A stretch of DNA of 64,000 nucleotides from Paraconiothyrium sp. Pb-2020 (lineage: Eukaryota; Ascomycota; Dothideomycetes; Pleosporales; Didymosphaeriaceae). Both the position numbers and the translations under genes were made by a program. Positions within the stretch are counted from its first letter, which is position 1. Every line of letters starts with the position of its first letter. The notes beneath the pieces were generated by a model. That model saw only the letters and a program-made list of their open reading frames with translations. It made no database searches and was not told where the DNA came from. Below are positions 1-10,816 of this stretch, piece after piece. The stretch lies in NCBI GenBank assembly GCA_022419385.1, contig JAJUBI010000007.1, forward strand, positions 1,521,768-1,585,767, given 5' to 3'.

Positions 1-755
1 GGCAAATCGGCCCCGTTGCTGTGCCACACGAGTTGCCGTAGCATCTATCACGTCGCGTCGTCCGTATCGAGCAGCTATGCCGGAGCGCCTATGTGGCCTC
101 TGCTCAGCTCAGCACTCAGCCTGAGCTGAGCGCCCGGCGCTTCGAGGTGCCGTGCCGCGGGGCGGGAGTCGCGGGGCGGGCCATGGGCACTGCGCAACAC
201 GAAAAGGAAATCTCGCGCGCAGTCGGCCCTGTCTGTCGATTATCTAGCGCGTCGCCTCACTGTAGTCGCGTCGTACATCCATGGATGGGTCGGAGGAACT
301 GCCAATTGTTACATGGGCCGAATGGGATGTGGCGGCGGGATGCCTGTGTTGGTAGGAGCGGGGTCGGAGAGGGCAACTGTGCGACACGCGCAAGAAGGAG
401 AGCGAGAGATCTTTGCACGGTAGGAGCCGACTGTTGGCGAGAAGTCACACGGCGCATCGACTGTATGGGAGCGTACGTCTTGGTCGCGCATGTTGGTCGC
501 GTTTCGTTGCGGTGCGTTGAAGAGTAATTTCTGGGCACGCGCCTACGTCGCGTCGTGAAGTCGTGGGAAGGTGAGAACTCAGATCTTTGTTGGTGACAGT
601 ATGGACAGCAAACGAGTGTATCGATATTTGCATGTTATGCACAGAACTGAACTACACGAGACTCATTGTGTAAATGCTGCAGCCCTACACCTGAGGTATC
701 TAAATGCCTTCCCTGATAACTCCCGCGCGATGCAAAACCATGCCAATCCAGATTC
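1..755. other. Interval without a recognisable gene
   Basis: Open frames on both strands are arginine-, serine- and cysteine-rich and show no motif or family resemblance. It is likely intergenic sequence downstream of the E2 enzyme gene. Confidence 0.5.
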
Positions 756-3700
756 CTACGCATTGGCCTTCGACCTCAGTTCCTCCAGCTTCTCCACCTG
801 TCTCTTAAGCATGACTGTAGCACCAAGACTGATTCGCCTCAGCCCGTCGCGCTCCTCGTTGTCAACCTGTGCACTTCGCGCTAACACGGCTTTCGACGCT
901 TCGATGGCTTTGTCCAGAAGCCTCGGTGCACCTTCGCTCTCGTTCCGATACAAGTATCGCAGTTCCTCGACAAAAGGCGCGACATCCTTGGTGAGTGCAT
1001 GCACGATGAACGCTCGTGTCCGGAAATATGAGCGCTCGGTATACAGAGCACTGCTCGGCCTCGTTTCCTGCGCCTGGCGATGCACATCGTAGCCCGCCTC
1101 ATTGTAGTACGGATCCTTGACCAGCACCAAACCCATGATACTCACCAGCACCTGGAGCAATGTGCTCTTTCCTGGGGTCCAACTCTCGTTGCGCTCATCT
1201 GCGTGCCACGTGCCCAGTAAACTCAGACAGATTTTGCCGTCTTCGTATAGATTGGGGTTCACGGGGCCGTTGCCGTTGGTCCAGCTGTGGAAGAAGGCTT
1301 CGGGAGCGTATTGCGGGTACTCGGATGAGAGGTGGAAGTCAATCACGAAAGGAGCGTACTCATATGGAGTGTCTTCTGGGCCGATCATTAACACGCGGAG
1401 CAGGTCCAGACGAGATTCCCAGGTACGGACAAAGATGCCCGGTGGCAGCGAGTTGCGGAGTATTTTGTGTTCTTTGGCAATGCGGCGCATAGATGCTGAG
1501 GAGGACGTTGGACTCTTGTTGACATAGTGATGGTCAGATGGTGGTGGGGTATCTAAGATCAAGAAAGGCTCGAGCCCATTGGAGGGCGAATCTTCAGTAG
1601 GAGGGTGCGCTCCTGCAACCGTCGCTTCGGCTGCTGGTGGGGGCAGATTCTTCTGTTGTTGGGTCGGGGGTGTCCTCTGATCTGCGTCGGAGTGTACTTC
1701 TGGAGTGGTGTTCGAGGTTGGAATATCGTCTGAACGAAGGAGATCGGGCATTGAAGTGTCACCATCGGAATCCTCCTCATCTTCTGTAGACCAATCCTCT
1801 TCGTTGCCCTCAATAGGCTCCCCATCCATGCCCTCGTATTCGATCCACATCTCATTAAAAGATGCAGAGTCGAAGTCCGAGACACTCTCTTCCTCATCCG
1901 AGTCCTCTTCGTCATCGTCTTCTGAGCCCTCCATCCCAAGATTCTCCATGTCACTGCTGTATGCTAGTGTGACTCGCTCGGCCGGTATGCGAACATCCAC
2001 AATCGGTTCTGCAGCACCCAATCTGATCGTGATCTTGCCATCTAATCCCAAGTCTATTACCTCTCCGAACCATGAAGGTCCTCGTAGCTTGTTAAGCACT
2101 TCAGGGTCGACAGAGTCGGGATGCACAAGCACAAAGTCACCACGTCGGCGCGTCAAGCTTGGCGTTGACCGTATGTCATAAAGACTAACATCTTCTGTGG
2201 CTTCTGAAAGTTTCCCGGTTTCGGATGGGGGTATTATGTCATCGTCGAGAAATTGGATGGTAGGGTTCTCGAACCATCGAACAGTTGCTATCCGGTCGTG
2301 TGACTTAACAGCTTGTACGATGCCAACCTTCGCAGGCCTAACTGTCCAGGGCACATCGGGGCCGGGACCTTCGGCCTGCTCCTTGGTGCAAATCACTTCT
2401 CCTGGCCAGACCTCATCGTCATCTTCTACGTTCGGGTCAGGTATCAAGGACGGGCTCAGATCTTCGGTAATGGAGAGATCCTGCCATTGCACTGTGACTT
2501 TTGTATGCGTTTGCATTACGTGGAACACGTTCATATCGTAGCCTAAAGTCTCGGTGCGCATCTGGCGTGTTACCTTTCCCTGAGGGTAGCCATTTGGTAA
2601 GGTCACTGAGCCGTCGTACTTGACTGCCGCACCTGCGATGTCCTTGAAGCGTACGCGATCTCCGACAGCTACCTCTGCGACCTGATAAGATCGGTCGCTG
2701 CCGTTTGCTGCAAAAGGGAGCGAAATGTCGGCAGAACGTGCTGCGTCGTAGATGCGGAAGCTAGGGTCTTCCATCTCGTCAGTATGCAGGCGTGGAGGGG
2801 GTTCCTCATGTTCCTCCTGGGAGCCGGCACCGATTCTCCTTGTGAGCCATCGCACGTCAATCCAGATCGTTCGTGTCTCAACGACGAGTCCTTCGGGGCG
2901 CACATTGGGGTCAAAGGCGCCATACTTCCAGCGACCTCTCCGCAAGTTGCCCTTCCTTGTCTTGACAGTGTCCCCAACGCTCAGCCGTTCAAGCATAAAA
3001 TCCTCGTACTCCAAGTCGTCCGGGTCTTCCACCACGACCACTGAATTGTTCGACAGCTTTATAGCCACCTCGTCGAAGACCTGGTCTACGCGACCCACCC
3101 AGTCACCGTAGACGACTAGCGCTCCTTCAACGTATTCGTGCACGTTGATGAGCTCTTCTGCCGGCACGACCCGTATCGAGTGATCCTCGCTGGCATTCAG
3201 CATGAGGGTTGCGGGGCTGAACATGGTCGCTGGGAAGAGGGTGCACACAGCCTTAGTCCCAATGACCGTGCCGCTCATGGGATCCTTAAAGGTGCGCTTA
3301 ACGACATCGCCGACATACAATGCCCTGTCGAGCAGCTCAAGCTTCGCCTCAGGTATCAGTTCCGTCTTGTATTTAGTCTGCCAGGAGACGAGAACGGTGC
3401 CTTTTGGAGGAATGCCGCTCCACATGAACTTGTCAAAGTCTTCGGTCGAGACATCCTCGTGGCGCTCTATATCCTCACCATAATCACGCTGCGGGCGCGG
3501 AGAATGGCTGTCGACATCGCCAAAGCAGCGGTCAACGACACCGATGCTGAGCTTATCGCCTTTCAAGCCCACCGTGTCTTCGACGCAGAAGACGATTTCG
3601 GTCGGGCGGCTGCCCATGTGGCCTTGCGGGGTTCCTATACCGGGGGCAGAGTTCGTAGGTATATCGCCGGAGTCGTTGTTTGTGGAGAAGGCAGCGTCGG

Positions 3701-3968
3701 CGGATAGAAAAGCAACCTGGGCTCCGGCGAGTGGTGAAGGCGCAGAGTCACTTGGAGTGGTGGGGCCGTCGGAGAGGAAGCGGTCGGCGAAGAGGTTGGC
3801 GAGAAATCGCTCGACGGTGTTGGGGCGGTCGGCGGGCGCTTTTCTATCGGTGGTGTCGTTTTGCGGCGAAGTATCGTCGGCCATGGACCCGGAGGGCAAA
3901 TTGTGTACCTGGGGCCTTTCGCGGCGCGGGCGGCGGTGCCCATGTGAAGAATAGCCCGCTTTAGCCAT
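756..3968 (-). CDS. UBE2O-like large E2/E3 hybrid ubiquitin-conjugating enzyme
   Basis: Single-exon gene of 1070 aa. The UBC fold lies near the C-terminus (about residues 825-1000). The catalytic cysteine is C914, in an ICLSLLGTW motif followed by SWTPGKSTLLQVLVSI, the arrangement of UBE2O rather than of small E2s, which have HPN plus a shorter segment. The N-terminal 700 residues carry repeated small beta-rich segments (for example GDTVKTRKG, GDRVRFKD, RRGDFVLVHPD) that fit the SH3-like CR domains of UBE2O. An acidic stretch of D and E lies at about 655-715. A C-terminal helix (about 1035-1070) could be coiled coil. UBE2O acts as an E2 and E3 in one chain on orphan or misassembled proteins; that role is inferred from family. 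The start may be Met1 or Met29 (3884), since residues 1-28 are basic and low in conservation signals. It is divergent from COG5 with 109-193 bp between start codons. Confidence 0.9.
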   Translation of the reverse strand: MAKAGYSSHGHRRPRRERPQVHNLPSGSMADDTSPQNDTTDRKAPADRPNTVERFLANLFADRFLSDGPTTPSDSAPSPLAGAQVAFLSADAAFSTNNDSGDIPTNSAPGIGTPQGHMGSRPTEIVFCVEDTVGLKGDKLSIGVVDRCFGDVDSHSPRPQRDYGEDIERHEDVSTEDFDKFMWSGIPPKGTVLVSWQTKYKTELIPEAKLELLDRALYVGDVVKRTFKDPMSGTVIGTKAVCTLFPATMFSPATLMLNASEDHSIRVVPAEELINVHEYVEGALVVYGDWVGRVDQVFDEVAIKLSNNSVVVVEDPDDLEYEDFMLERLSVGDTVKTRKGNLRRGRWKYGAFDPNVRPEGLVVETRTIWIDVRWLTRRIGAGSQEEHEEPPPRLHTDEMEDPSFRIYDAARSADISLPFAANGSDRSYQVAEVAVGDRVRFKDIAGAAVKYDGSVTLPNGYPQGKVTRQMRTETLGYDMNVFHVMQTHTKVTVQWQDLSITEDLSPSLIPDPNVEDDDEVWPGEVICTKEQAEGPGPDVPWTVRPAKVGIVQAVKSHDRIATVRWFENPTIQFLDDDIIPPSETGKLSEATEDVSLYDIRSTPSLTRRRGDFVLVHPDSVDPEVLNKLRGPSWFGEVIDLGLDGKITIRLGAAEPIVDVRIPAERVTLAYSSDMENLGMEGSEDDDEEDSDEEESVSDFDSASFNEMWIEYEGMDGEPIEGNEEDWSTEDEEDSDGDTSMPDLLRSDDIPTSNTTPEVHSDADQRTPPTQQQKNLPPPAAEATVAGAHPPTEDSPSNGLEPFLILDTPPPSDHHYVNKSPTSSSASMRRIAKEHKILRNSLPPGIFVRTWESRLDLLRVLMIGPEDTPYEYAPFVIDFHLSSEYPQYAPEAFFHSWTNGNGPVNPNLYEDGKICLSLLGTWHADERNESWTPGKSTLLQVLVSIMGLVLVKDPYYNEAGYDVHRQAQETRPSSALYTERSYFRTRAFIVHALTKDVAPFVEELRYLYRNESEGAPRLLDKAIEASKAVLARSAQVDNEERDGLRRISLGATVMLKRQVEKLEELRSKANA

Positions 3969-4077
3969 TCCGCACTAGCCCTGCGGCGGCGTTGTTCACA
4001 CCTCCGCCCGTTGTTTGCGTACCCACTACTTTGGACAGCATGTCGTAAGGCTCAAAGAAAGACCGAACATCTGGAAC

Positions 4078-5547
4078 ATGGCCGATCCGCTGTACGAGCT
4101 GCTAATCCCATATTTCGACGCGCAGAACGCGCAGGCGCGGCCCCCGCCAAACGATGCCACAACGAACGCCTACCTGACCCGCTTGACCACACTCCCACTC
4201 GCAGCACTCACCTCGTCCGAGCCGCAATCGCTCTCGCAGAGCGCCCAATCCGTTCTTCGCTCCCTACAAGCTCTCTCAAAACGCTCGCACAAGCCGATCA
4301 TATCCTCCACCGACCACCTCGCCCACCTGCGCCATGTCCTCCCCACAATCGGGCATGACGCAGGTACGGTGCAGCAAGAGCTTCCGAAGCTGGAAAGCGC
4401 CGCACAGAGCTTCTCGCAGAAGTATAGCAAGAGCGCGGAGAATGCCATCCTAGACCGGCGGAGAAAGGCTATGTTGCTTGCCAGGAATATCGACAGGGTG
4501 TCCGATGTTCTAGATCTGCCAACGCTGTTGTCCTCCGCGATATCATCGTCGACTGCTCCGACACAAGCTGCAACGTCTACGGCTGCTACCAACGCTAATT
4601 ATGCCTCTGCTCTGGACCTACATGCTCATATCAAGCGCTTGTCGACGCTGTATCCGCACTCGTCTTTAGTATCATCCTTGTCGTCTCAGGCCGAGCAGGA
4701 GATGAAGACTATGACAACGAACCTCATTACGTCGCTGCAATCGCAAGGCATCAAGCTCGCAGGCGCCATGCGCACTATTGGTTGGCTCCGCCGAGTGGCC
4801 CCTGAGCTTGATGAGTCTTGGTCGGCACGGCAGACCAACATTGGCAGCGGCGAGGGCAGCCTTGGTGCTTTGTTTCTCGTCTGCCGTCTTGCCTGTCTGG
4901 AGTCTATGCTCTCAGCACTCGATCCTCTGCGAGAGCTCGCTGACCATGAGACTGAGAAGCGATTTAACGGGAAAGGAATATCAGACGCGGGGTGGGCAGT
5001 TGGTCAACAGACCGAGAAGTATCTGAAGAAGTACCTGGAAATCTTCCGTGAGCAAAGTTTCGCTATCATTTCCATGTATAAATCGATATTTCCGTCAGCA
5101 CTTCCAGCGCCAGGGGCCGACGAGCACCCAACACCTGTCGTCCAGCAACCATCAGCATCCGCGAATCCGCTGCAGCCTATGCCCTCCGCCCTTGCGACGT
5201 TTCCGCTTCACCTTGTCGAGATGTTATTCGATACGCTGCGCACATACCTACCAAACGTGCAAGACCGATCATCACGGGATTCCTTGCTCACACAGGTCTT
5301 GTACTGCGCAGGATCATTGGGTAGATTAGGAGGCGACTTCAGCATTATGATAGCGTTGCTGGAAGAAGATCTAAGAGCAGTTATGGCATCGGAAGACGAG
5401 TCCAGCGAAGAAGAGTTCGAAGAGGAATGGGTCGATGTTATGAAGAAGCATCGTGTGCAGGCAAGCAGACTGGAGTTGTTGGCTTCGGGTGTAGGGGCTG
5501 GGCGGACGACAAGCCCCGTCGAACGGGTCGTCAGCCCTAGTCATTAA
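4078..5547 (+). CDS. COG5: Conserved oligomeric Golgi complex subunit 5
   Basis: Single-exon gene of 489 aa from the ATG at 4078. An upstream in-frame ATG at 4015 adds 21 residues that look like leader sequence, while MADPLYELLIPYFD looks like a true N-terminus. The N-terminal half has the COG5 signature: a region of helices, then ARNIDRVSDVLDLPTLLSSA, which matches the conserved COG5 linker to the membrane-tethering lobe. The C-terminus ends in an acidic stretch (DESSEEEFEEEW). COG5 belongs to lobe B of the COG tether, which guides retrograde vesicles within the Golgi. The length fits fungal COG5, which is shorter than the animal protein of over 800 aa. Confidence 0.88.
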   Translation: MADPLYELLIPYFDAQNAQARPPPNDATTNAYLTRLTTLPLAALTSSEPQSLSQSAQSVLRSLQALSKRSHKPIISSTDHLAHLRHVLPTIGHDAGTVQQELPKLESAAQSFSQKYSKSAENAILDRRRKAMLLARNIDRVSDVLDLPTLLSSAISSSTAPTQAATSTAATNANYASALDLHAHIKRLSTLYPHSSLVSSLSSQAEQEMKTMTTNLITSLQSQGIKLAGAMRTIGWLRRVAPELDESWSARQTNIGSGEGSLGALFLVCRLACLESMLSALDPLRELADHETEKRFNGKGISDAGWAVGQQTEKYLKKYLEIFREQSFAIISMYKSIFPSALPAPGADEHPTPVVQQPSASANPLQPMPSALATFPLHLVEMLFDTLRTYLPNVQDRSSRDSLLTQVLYCAGSLGRLGGDFSIMIALLEEDLRAVMASEDESSEEEFEEEWVDVMKKHRVQASRLELLASGVGAGRTTSPVERVVSPSH

Positions 5548-5718
5548 ACAGTCTTTGCCTCATTACACTCGATCACTACGAATATACTCCTAGACCGAGA
5601 TCCGGCTTCCAAAGTCGCTGGACCTCTCAGCATCCAGTTTGATTAAACCTCGATATCAGCGCCGCGTCCGACCCCAGTGCTACAGCGCGCTCGATCCAAG
5701 CCTAACATAAACGTCAGC

Positions 5719-6390
5719 TTAATTCATGTTCCAGTCTCCCCAACGTACATTCACAGACACCGGCGCAGGCTCCCTCTCTCGACTCAGAATATACAGCGTC
5801 GTCCAGTTCTGCGTCTGGACGATAGCATGGTCGGTGCAATACTCTGTCCATTTCATATTAGTATCCCTTCGTCTTTCCTCCTTTACCTCCCTCGGGTTTG
5901 AGCATGACCGCGCACATACCTTGCACAATATAATTCGGGCCAGGACATCCTCCCTCCGGCGTCGATGGAAACTTCACCTTAAACGCTCCGGCTGCCGCAT
6001 ACTCTTTCTCCACCGGCATTGCCGTCCCCTCAATGCTGATGGGTTTCGGACCGAAGGTTGCGGTATTTTCGACTTTGACAGTGCCGTTAGAATTTAGGGA
6101 ATACTGCGCTGATACGCAGCGCGCGCGGCGGTGGGACCGAAGGGCGATCCCGCAACTTGGTACCAGGTGCCGAGGTAGGATGTGAGGTTGAAGTTGGGGG
6201 TGGGCTTGGGGTAGAAGCAGTGGCTGTTGGGGGGTCAGTTGTTAACGGAGAGAGGGGGGAGGGGGGAAACTGACCCATCGTAGAGAGCGTCTTGAACTAG
6301 TGGTGTTCGCGAGGTTGATGATTCTGCGCGTGTGAGGTAGAATGCGGATGCTGAGCTGCTCGCAGCAGTCAGGAATGCAGTGAAGCGCAT
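5719..6390 (-). pseudogene. Secreted lipocalin-family gene with a reading-frame break in exon 2
   Basis: Three exons can be traced: 6275-6390, 5920-6223 and 5719-5843, with introns 6224-6274 and 5844-5919 (GTCAGT and GTATGT donors, AG acceptors). Exon 1 gives a signal peptide starting MRFTAFLTAAS. Exon 2 starts with the lipocalin GxW signature in YLGTWYQVAGSPFGP. The next conserved part, CVSAQYSLNSNGTVKVEN, is one frame away. The switch falls in a GC-dinucleotide run at about 6117-6128. Exon 3 supplies the matching C-terminal strand, AIVQTQNWTTLYILSRER. Everything except that frame step is coherent, so this is a recent inactivation or a sequence error in the GC run. Lipocalins bind small hydrophobic ligands; the ligand here is unknown. 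Confidence 0.75.
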
Positions 6391-8039
6391 GATGAGGGGT
6401 TTCGATTGTTTACAGGACAAGCAACGCAACGTTAAGGCACGGTACCGAATTGCTTCAGTTGTTCGCGATTAGGAAGACATGGTTATGCCTGTTGACATCC
6501 GCCTTTATTGTTATTTTCCTTATCTTACGTCACTAGAAAAACCTAACATGCGGCACTGTGCGGCACGCTGTATCCGCGAGATGGTGTAGGACAAGCCCGC
6601 GATACCCCACAAAGTTTATACGCGAGTAACGTGCCTGGTGCGAACACATGGTTGTGGGCCCTTGCCAAGCTTGTTGAGAGTCTTGACTTGCATCATCAGT
6701 GATGGAAAGTAGCGTAGACCGGGGCAGGGCATCGCCGACGTTCTACATCGCGAACATTTCCTCTTATACCTTAGGTACTTCGCTAGACGTTCGCAATGGG
6801 AGATCGTGCTTTGGAAATATCTGAAATGGACAAAATCGTGTACTCGGATGATGGGGATGAAAGGATGAAAGTATGAGTCACGGTAAATGTCCAGAAGTTG
6901 GCCGGGCAGGTGTATAGTACTTGCAATACGCACGTATCGTTGGTATGTTATGAAGTTTCGTCCAAGCGGATCAATCGATTATCAAACTTTTGTCTCGTGG
7001 GCGATCTGATCAAGCCAAAAGTTTCGGCCCTGCTAAGGTACATCAATTGGCAGCCTTGTTAAACGAAATGTCGCAGAGATACCGTCAACCTTGCATCCGT
7101 AGACTTGGACATATCCTCTAATGTTTGGGCCGGCCTTGATCCTCCGTGACACTGTATTTAAATTTGCATGCTCCCGCGTGAGTGCAAATGCATGCAGTGA
7201 ATTTTTGCAGGGGAACCATAGGTGCCGTTTTCGTAGAGCGCAGCCTAAAGATAGGTAACAGACTATCGCTGCCATTTGTCTTAAGGAGTGAATATGCCCC
7301 CACGAGCAACGGTCAGTCAAGGCCTGCCTGTTGTCGGCAGCTGCCTCAACAAGTTGATTGACTCTTTATAAAACTTGGTCGTTGCCCCACCTTGTACCAC
7401 GAACAGTTATATCTGAGCCGGGGAAATGGAAAGATGGCTCTTCATGCGGTGCCAGTCTCGAGTTAGATGCTCTCAAGCTGGCGCGCGGTGATGGCAGGAT
7501 TGCTATACCTTTACTGTGACTTACTAAATTTGCGGGCACGTTCAGTACTGAATCGATCAGATAAGACAAGTACAAAGAGCGGTGATTTTTGTATAGCTAG
7601 ACTCAATGCACAATGCCAATGCAATTGTTTAGATGCTTGCGCGCACTTGTCCCGCTCTCCCGCTTCAATTGCAACCACGCCGCAGCTACGACAACCATAC
7701 ACCTGGTCCTGGGATGCCCAGCTTCGAACTTCCCGTGCGTGCATATCGCTGTCTACAATGCTGGCGCCTGTACTTCGGTTTTGGGGAGATATCTGGACCG
7801 TGGCAGTCGAGGCCATGGGAGCTCGGCGTTCAGATTCTTGAACCTCTTTCTTGTGAGTCAGATATTACCCAAAGGTATGCTGCACCTCCTGAAGATTCTC
7901 TCCCAGTCTACTGGCAACGTTTAATATCCGATTTTCTCTTTTGTAGTCATACAGTAGGCTAGGATGACTCGCTGATCTCAGCACACAATATTACACTTCG
8001 CATATTACCCCTGAGATTCTTCCGCTAACAGTCCCAATC
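6391..8039. other. Interval without a recognisable gene
   Basis: About 1.65 kb between the lipocalin promoter and the 8.0 kb relic. Short open frames on both strands show no motif I recognise. It may include further decayed sequence, since the adjoining gene is a relic. Confidence 0.45.
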
Positions 8040-9512
8040 ATGCCACTAACTCACATAACGCATTACCCAAGCGGGTACTTTATCAGACTACCCCGCAAAA
8101 TCCGAGACGCCATATAAAGGGCTTACCTCTACGTCGAAGATGGATATCAATACAACTTCTCTAGTGGGAGAATCTAGGACGCTTCTGGACGACGTGTTTC
8201 TATCGGGCTCATGTATACTGCGAAGATTAGCCCTCCTAAACAACACCATAGTCCAGTCTTTTCGACGTTTCATTTTGACGGGACCTCGGTGCATGGCGCC
8301 AGGTTGGAGAAGCTAATGGCAGACTTACGACACACAAAAAAAGCCTGTTCTGGGATAATCTGCACTGCATTAACCCGGAACTAGCTTGTGAGCTAGTCTA
8401 TCAATACCCAGAATACAAATCGCTTCTGTGCCAACGCGAGCATCCTCGCAAGCCCTGGGCGCAAGCCACATCAACGCAGCAGCGGTTCGTAGCTTCAGCC
8501 TTAAGGCTTCTCTATCAGTTTCCGAATTTTCATTACACAGGAAAAACATGGCATGACTGTGCAACTCGCGTTATCGATACGATTGTTTCTTCGGAGATAC
8601 TACCTTAGTCTATTCCGACCGAGTCTACGATTATCGACTTGGTTAAAACGCTCTCGATACGGCGACGGTTATACAATTGCGGTGAAGTGGTCAAGCATTG
8701 TATCTCAGCCGCTGCAATGTGCATACATTTCCTCGATTCGATCTCTGCCGAAAAGCGGTCCCAGCTGCGCAACATCACCCTTCTCGAGAGCCGACGGGCC
8801 ATCGGAAGCGCAGAATGCCATGCACAAGGTCTCATACCATTCTGTCAGATGGATCATCGTCTACGGATAACGAGGAGGGTTGACCTCTGGGGTACGCTTT
8901 CACTCATGGACCCTCATTCTCTTCCTCAATATCTGAAGCATGCCTGCATTCGCGATAAACCCAAAACACGCATCAGCACAGTCACTTCTGCCATCAAGTC
9001 TTGGATTGGTGAAGCATTGATCCTGCCGTCGCTCGGCATGCCTATTGCTTCCTTCCAACTCGTCATTGGCGGAGATTATCGCCATGAAGAAGCAATCGTA
9101 CTCCGAGCACTCTACCATAGCGCATCTTCCCAAAATTCGGTGGAGCTGTGCTTCTTATAGGGACTTGTCCCACGACTTTCTGATGTACAGTGGAGAAAAA
9201 TGTTCTATATCAGTTCGATGGTTTCCCCGAGGCGCTGGCGGACGTCATCTGTGGACTGTCAATTGTCCGCTTTGGCTTCCTTTTGGGGAGACATTTGATG
9301 TAGACAGTATAAATTGGGCGCGGAGAAATTGGTCACTGGGACTGTGGGAGAGTGAGGCACGGCACCGGGAGGATGCACCTAACTGCGAGTATCGACGCAT
9401 ATTCGAGTATCCGTTGTCGCTCCCATCATGGCCTCAAATACTGCGATCTTACGAGCTTGAGGAAGAAGAATTTGCCTACGCAGAGAACGTATCTCGCGAT
9501 CCTCATGAGTAG
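8040..9512 (+). pseudogene. Relic of an uncharacterised fungal protein family with an F-box-like N-terminus
   Basis: The conceptual translation follows one long fungal family throughout but is broken. It begins with YPSGYFIRLPRKIRDAI, an F-box/2EXR-like start, then meets TAA and TAG within 120 nt. It changes frame near 8340, continues from LHCINPELACELVYQYPEYK through one TAG at 8606-8608, and runs on through CIHFLDSISAEKRSQLRN and ECHAQGLIPFCQ, the most conserved part of the family. A further stop near 9160 and further frame changes follow (FDGFPEALADVICGLSIVRF, then GETFDVDSINWARRNW), ending at 9512. At least four stops and three frame changes make a functional product very unlikely. Family identity is from memory of unnamed fungal proteins; function is unknown. 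Confidence 0.75.
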
Positions 9513-9739
9513 TTTGTCAGTGTATGAATCCTTGAGATTATCGGATGCAGGATGTTGCCAAGGATAGCACCGCCTCTTCAAATCCTACGGTGGTGCCTAC
9601 CGACTTATACATTGCTACCTCGCCCACCATGCTATCTCCTGCTCCCTAGTAAATCTCACTATGCGCATACATACTGCGCCCACTTTCCTTCTTTAACGCG
9701 CTTTCGCGCTTTACCACGATCGCTGCCGCCATACCGAAC

Positions 9740-10671
9740 ATGCCCTCTTACAACCTCCGCATCTTCCTCTGCCTCGCGCCCTCCTTCCTCGTCCTCGCTT
9801 TCTCCGGCCTCATTATAGTCCTCGAGCGCATAACCCAATCCCTCTTCCGCTCCCACACCACACGCGACTTCCGCGACGGTTCAGCCGGCATAACATACCC
9901 TGGTATCGACCTCACCGTCAATGAAGACCACGGACCGACGTGGGCCCTGCTCGGCGTCGGCGTCCTCGGCGTACTATTCGCATGCATGAGCGCCGCAGGA
10001 ATGTGGGAGTTGCGTCGCGTAAACGGCGTGAGGGGCGCAGGGCAGCGGGCGTGGTGTTGGGGTGTGCTGTGCATGAACGCTGTGATGCTGGGTGTTAGCG
10101 TGGGCGTACTTGCTTGGGCGAGTAGCCTGCAGGCGGCACAGAGCGGAGTGAATTTGAAGGAGGACAACGCGTATTCGAGGGAGACGTGGTTGTGTCGAAT
10201 CGATGCTTTGTATGCAGATCAGGAGTGGGCAGCGAGTGCGTGTGGGACTGCGGTGCGTAATGATCCTCACATTCTCCAATTGGGCTCGACTAATGTAGAC
10301 TCCAGAAAGCAACGCGATTCATGCTCATTCCAGTGGCTATCGGATCTCTCCTCGCGATCGTCGCTGTTTGGTTTGCTGCAAAGCCGAGAGGTGGCACCAG
10401 TTGGCTTGTAGGTGGCAAAGGACGCTATGGAGGCTTCCAGAGCGTGTATGAGATGGGCCCTCAAGGACCACCACCACAGTATCAGCATCCGCCTCCGCAA
10501 TTCTACCCCATACCTCAGGCGTATTCGCAGCAGCAAAATGGTGCCCCCCAATTCGGTTATGCGATGCCACCGCAAGGTTTCCAGCCTGGACAGCCTCCAG
10601 GTCCGTATGCACCTGCGCCGCAGATGCATAAAGGCGGTGCGGTGGCCACGGATCCGGCCGTGTTTCGATAG
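9740..10671 (+). CDS. Four-transmembrane protein with Pro/Gln-rich cytoplasmic tail
   Basis: Two exons, 9740-10252 and 10306-10671, joined over a 53-nt intron (GTGCGT donor, CTAAT branch region, CCAG acceptor), give 292 aa in one frame. Hydrophobic segments lie at about residues 9-30 (FLVLAFSGLIIVL), 72-92 (LLGVGVLGVLFACM), 110-135 (NAVMLGVSVGVLAWASSL) and 175-195 (IPVAIGSLLAIVAVWFAA), the fourth in exon 2. The loop between segments 3 and 4 holds two cysteines. The last 90 residues are rich in P, Q, Y and G (QGPPPQYQHPPPQFYP). The topology recalls fungal four-TM plasma-membrane proteins, but I do not recognise the family. It is likely an integral membrane protein with both ends cytoplasmic; function is unknown. 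Confidence 0.75.
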
Positions 10672-10816
10672 TAGAGTAAAGGTCAAGCCTACTCTCACGA
10701 TACTCACGTAATATAATACATTCCCATATTCACGAATCGGTGAACCTGAAGCACTTGACTTCGTTCTTAATCGATTCGTATTTCGTATTTACATTCAATC
10801 GTTTACGACCACCCCT

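Noticed and set aside
93..527. Open frame of 144 codons at the left end
   Set aside because: Composition is R-, C- and S-rich, with overlapping equally long frames on the other strand and no motif. Probably chance in GC-rich DNA.
571..1092. Plus-strand frame of 173 codons
   Set aside because: Lies antisense to the E2 catalytic domain; a shadow of the real gene.
9740..10671. Claudin or SUR7-type assignment of the four-TM protein
   Set aside because: Topology alone fits; the family motifs were not seen.
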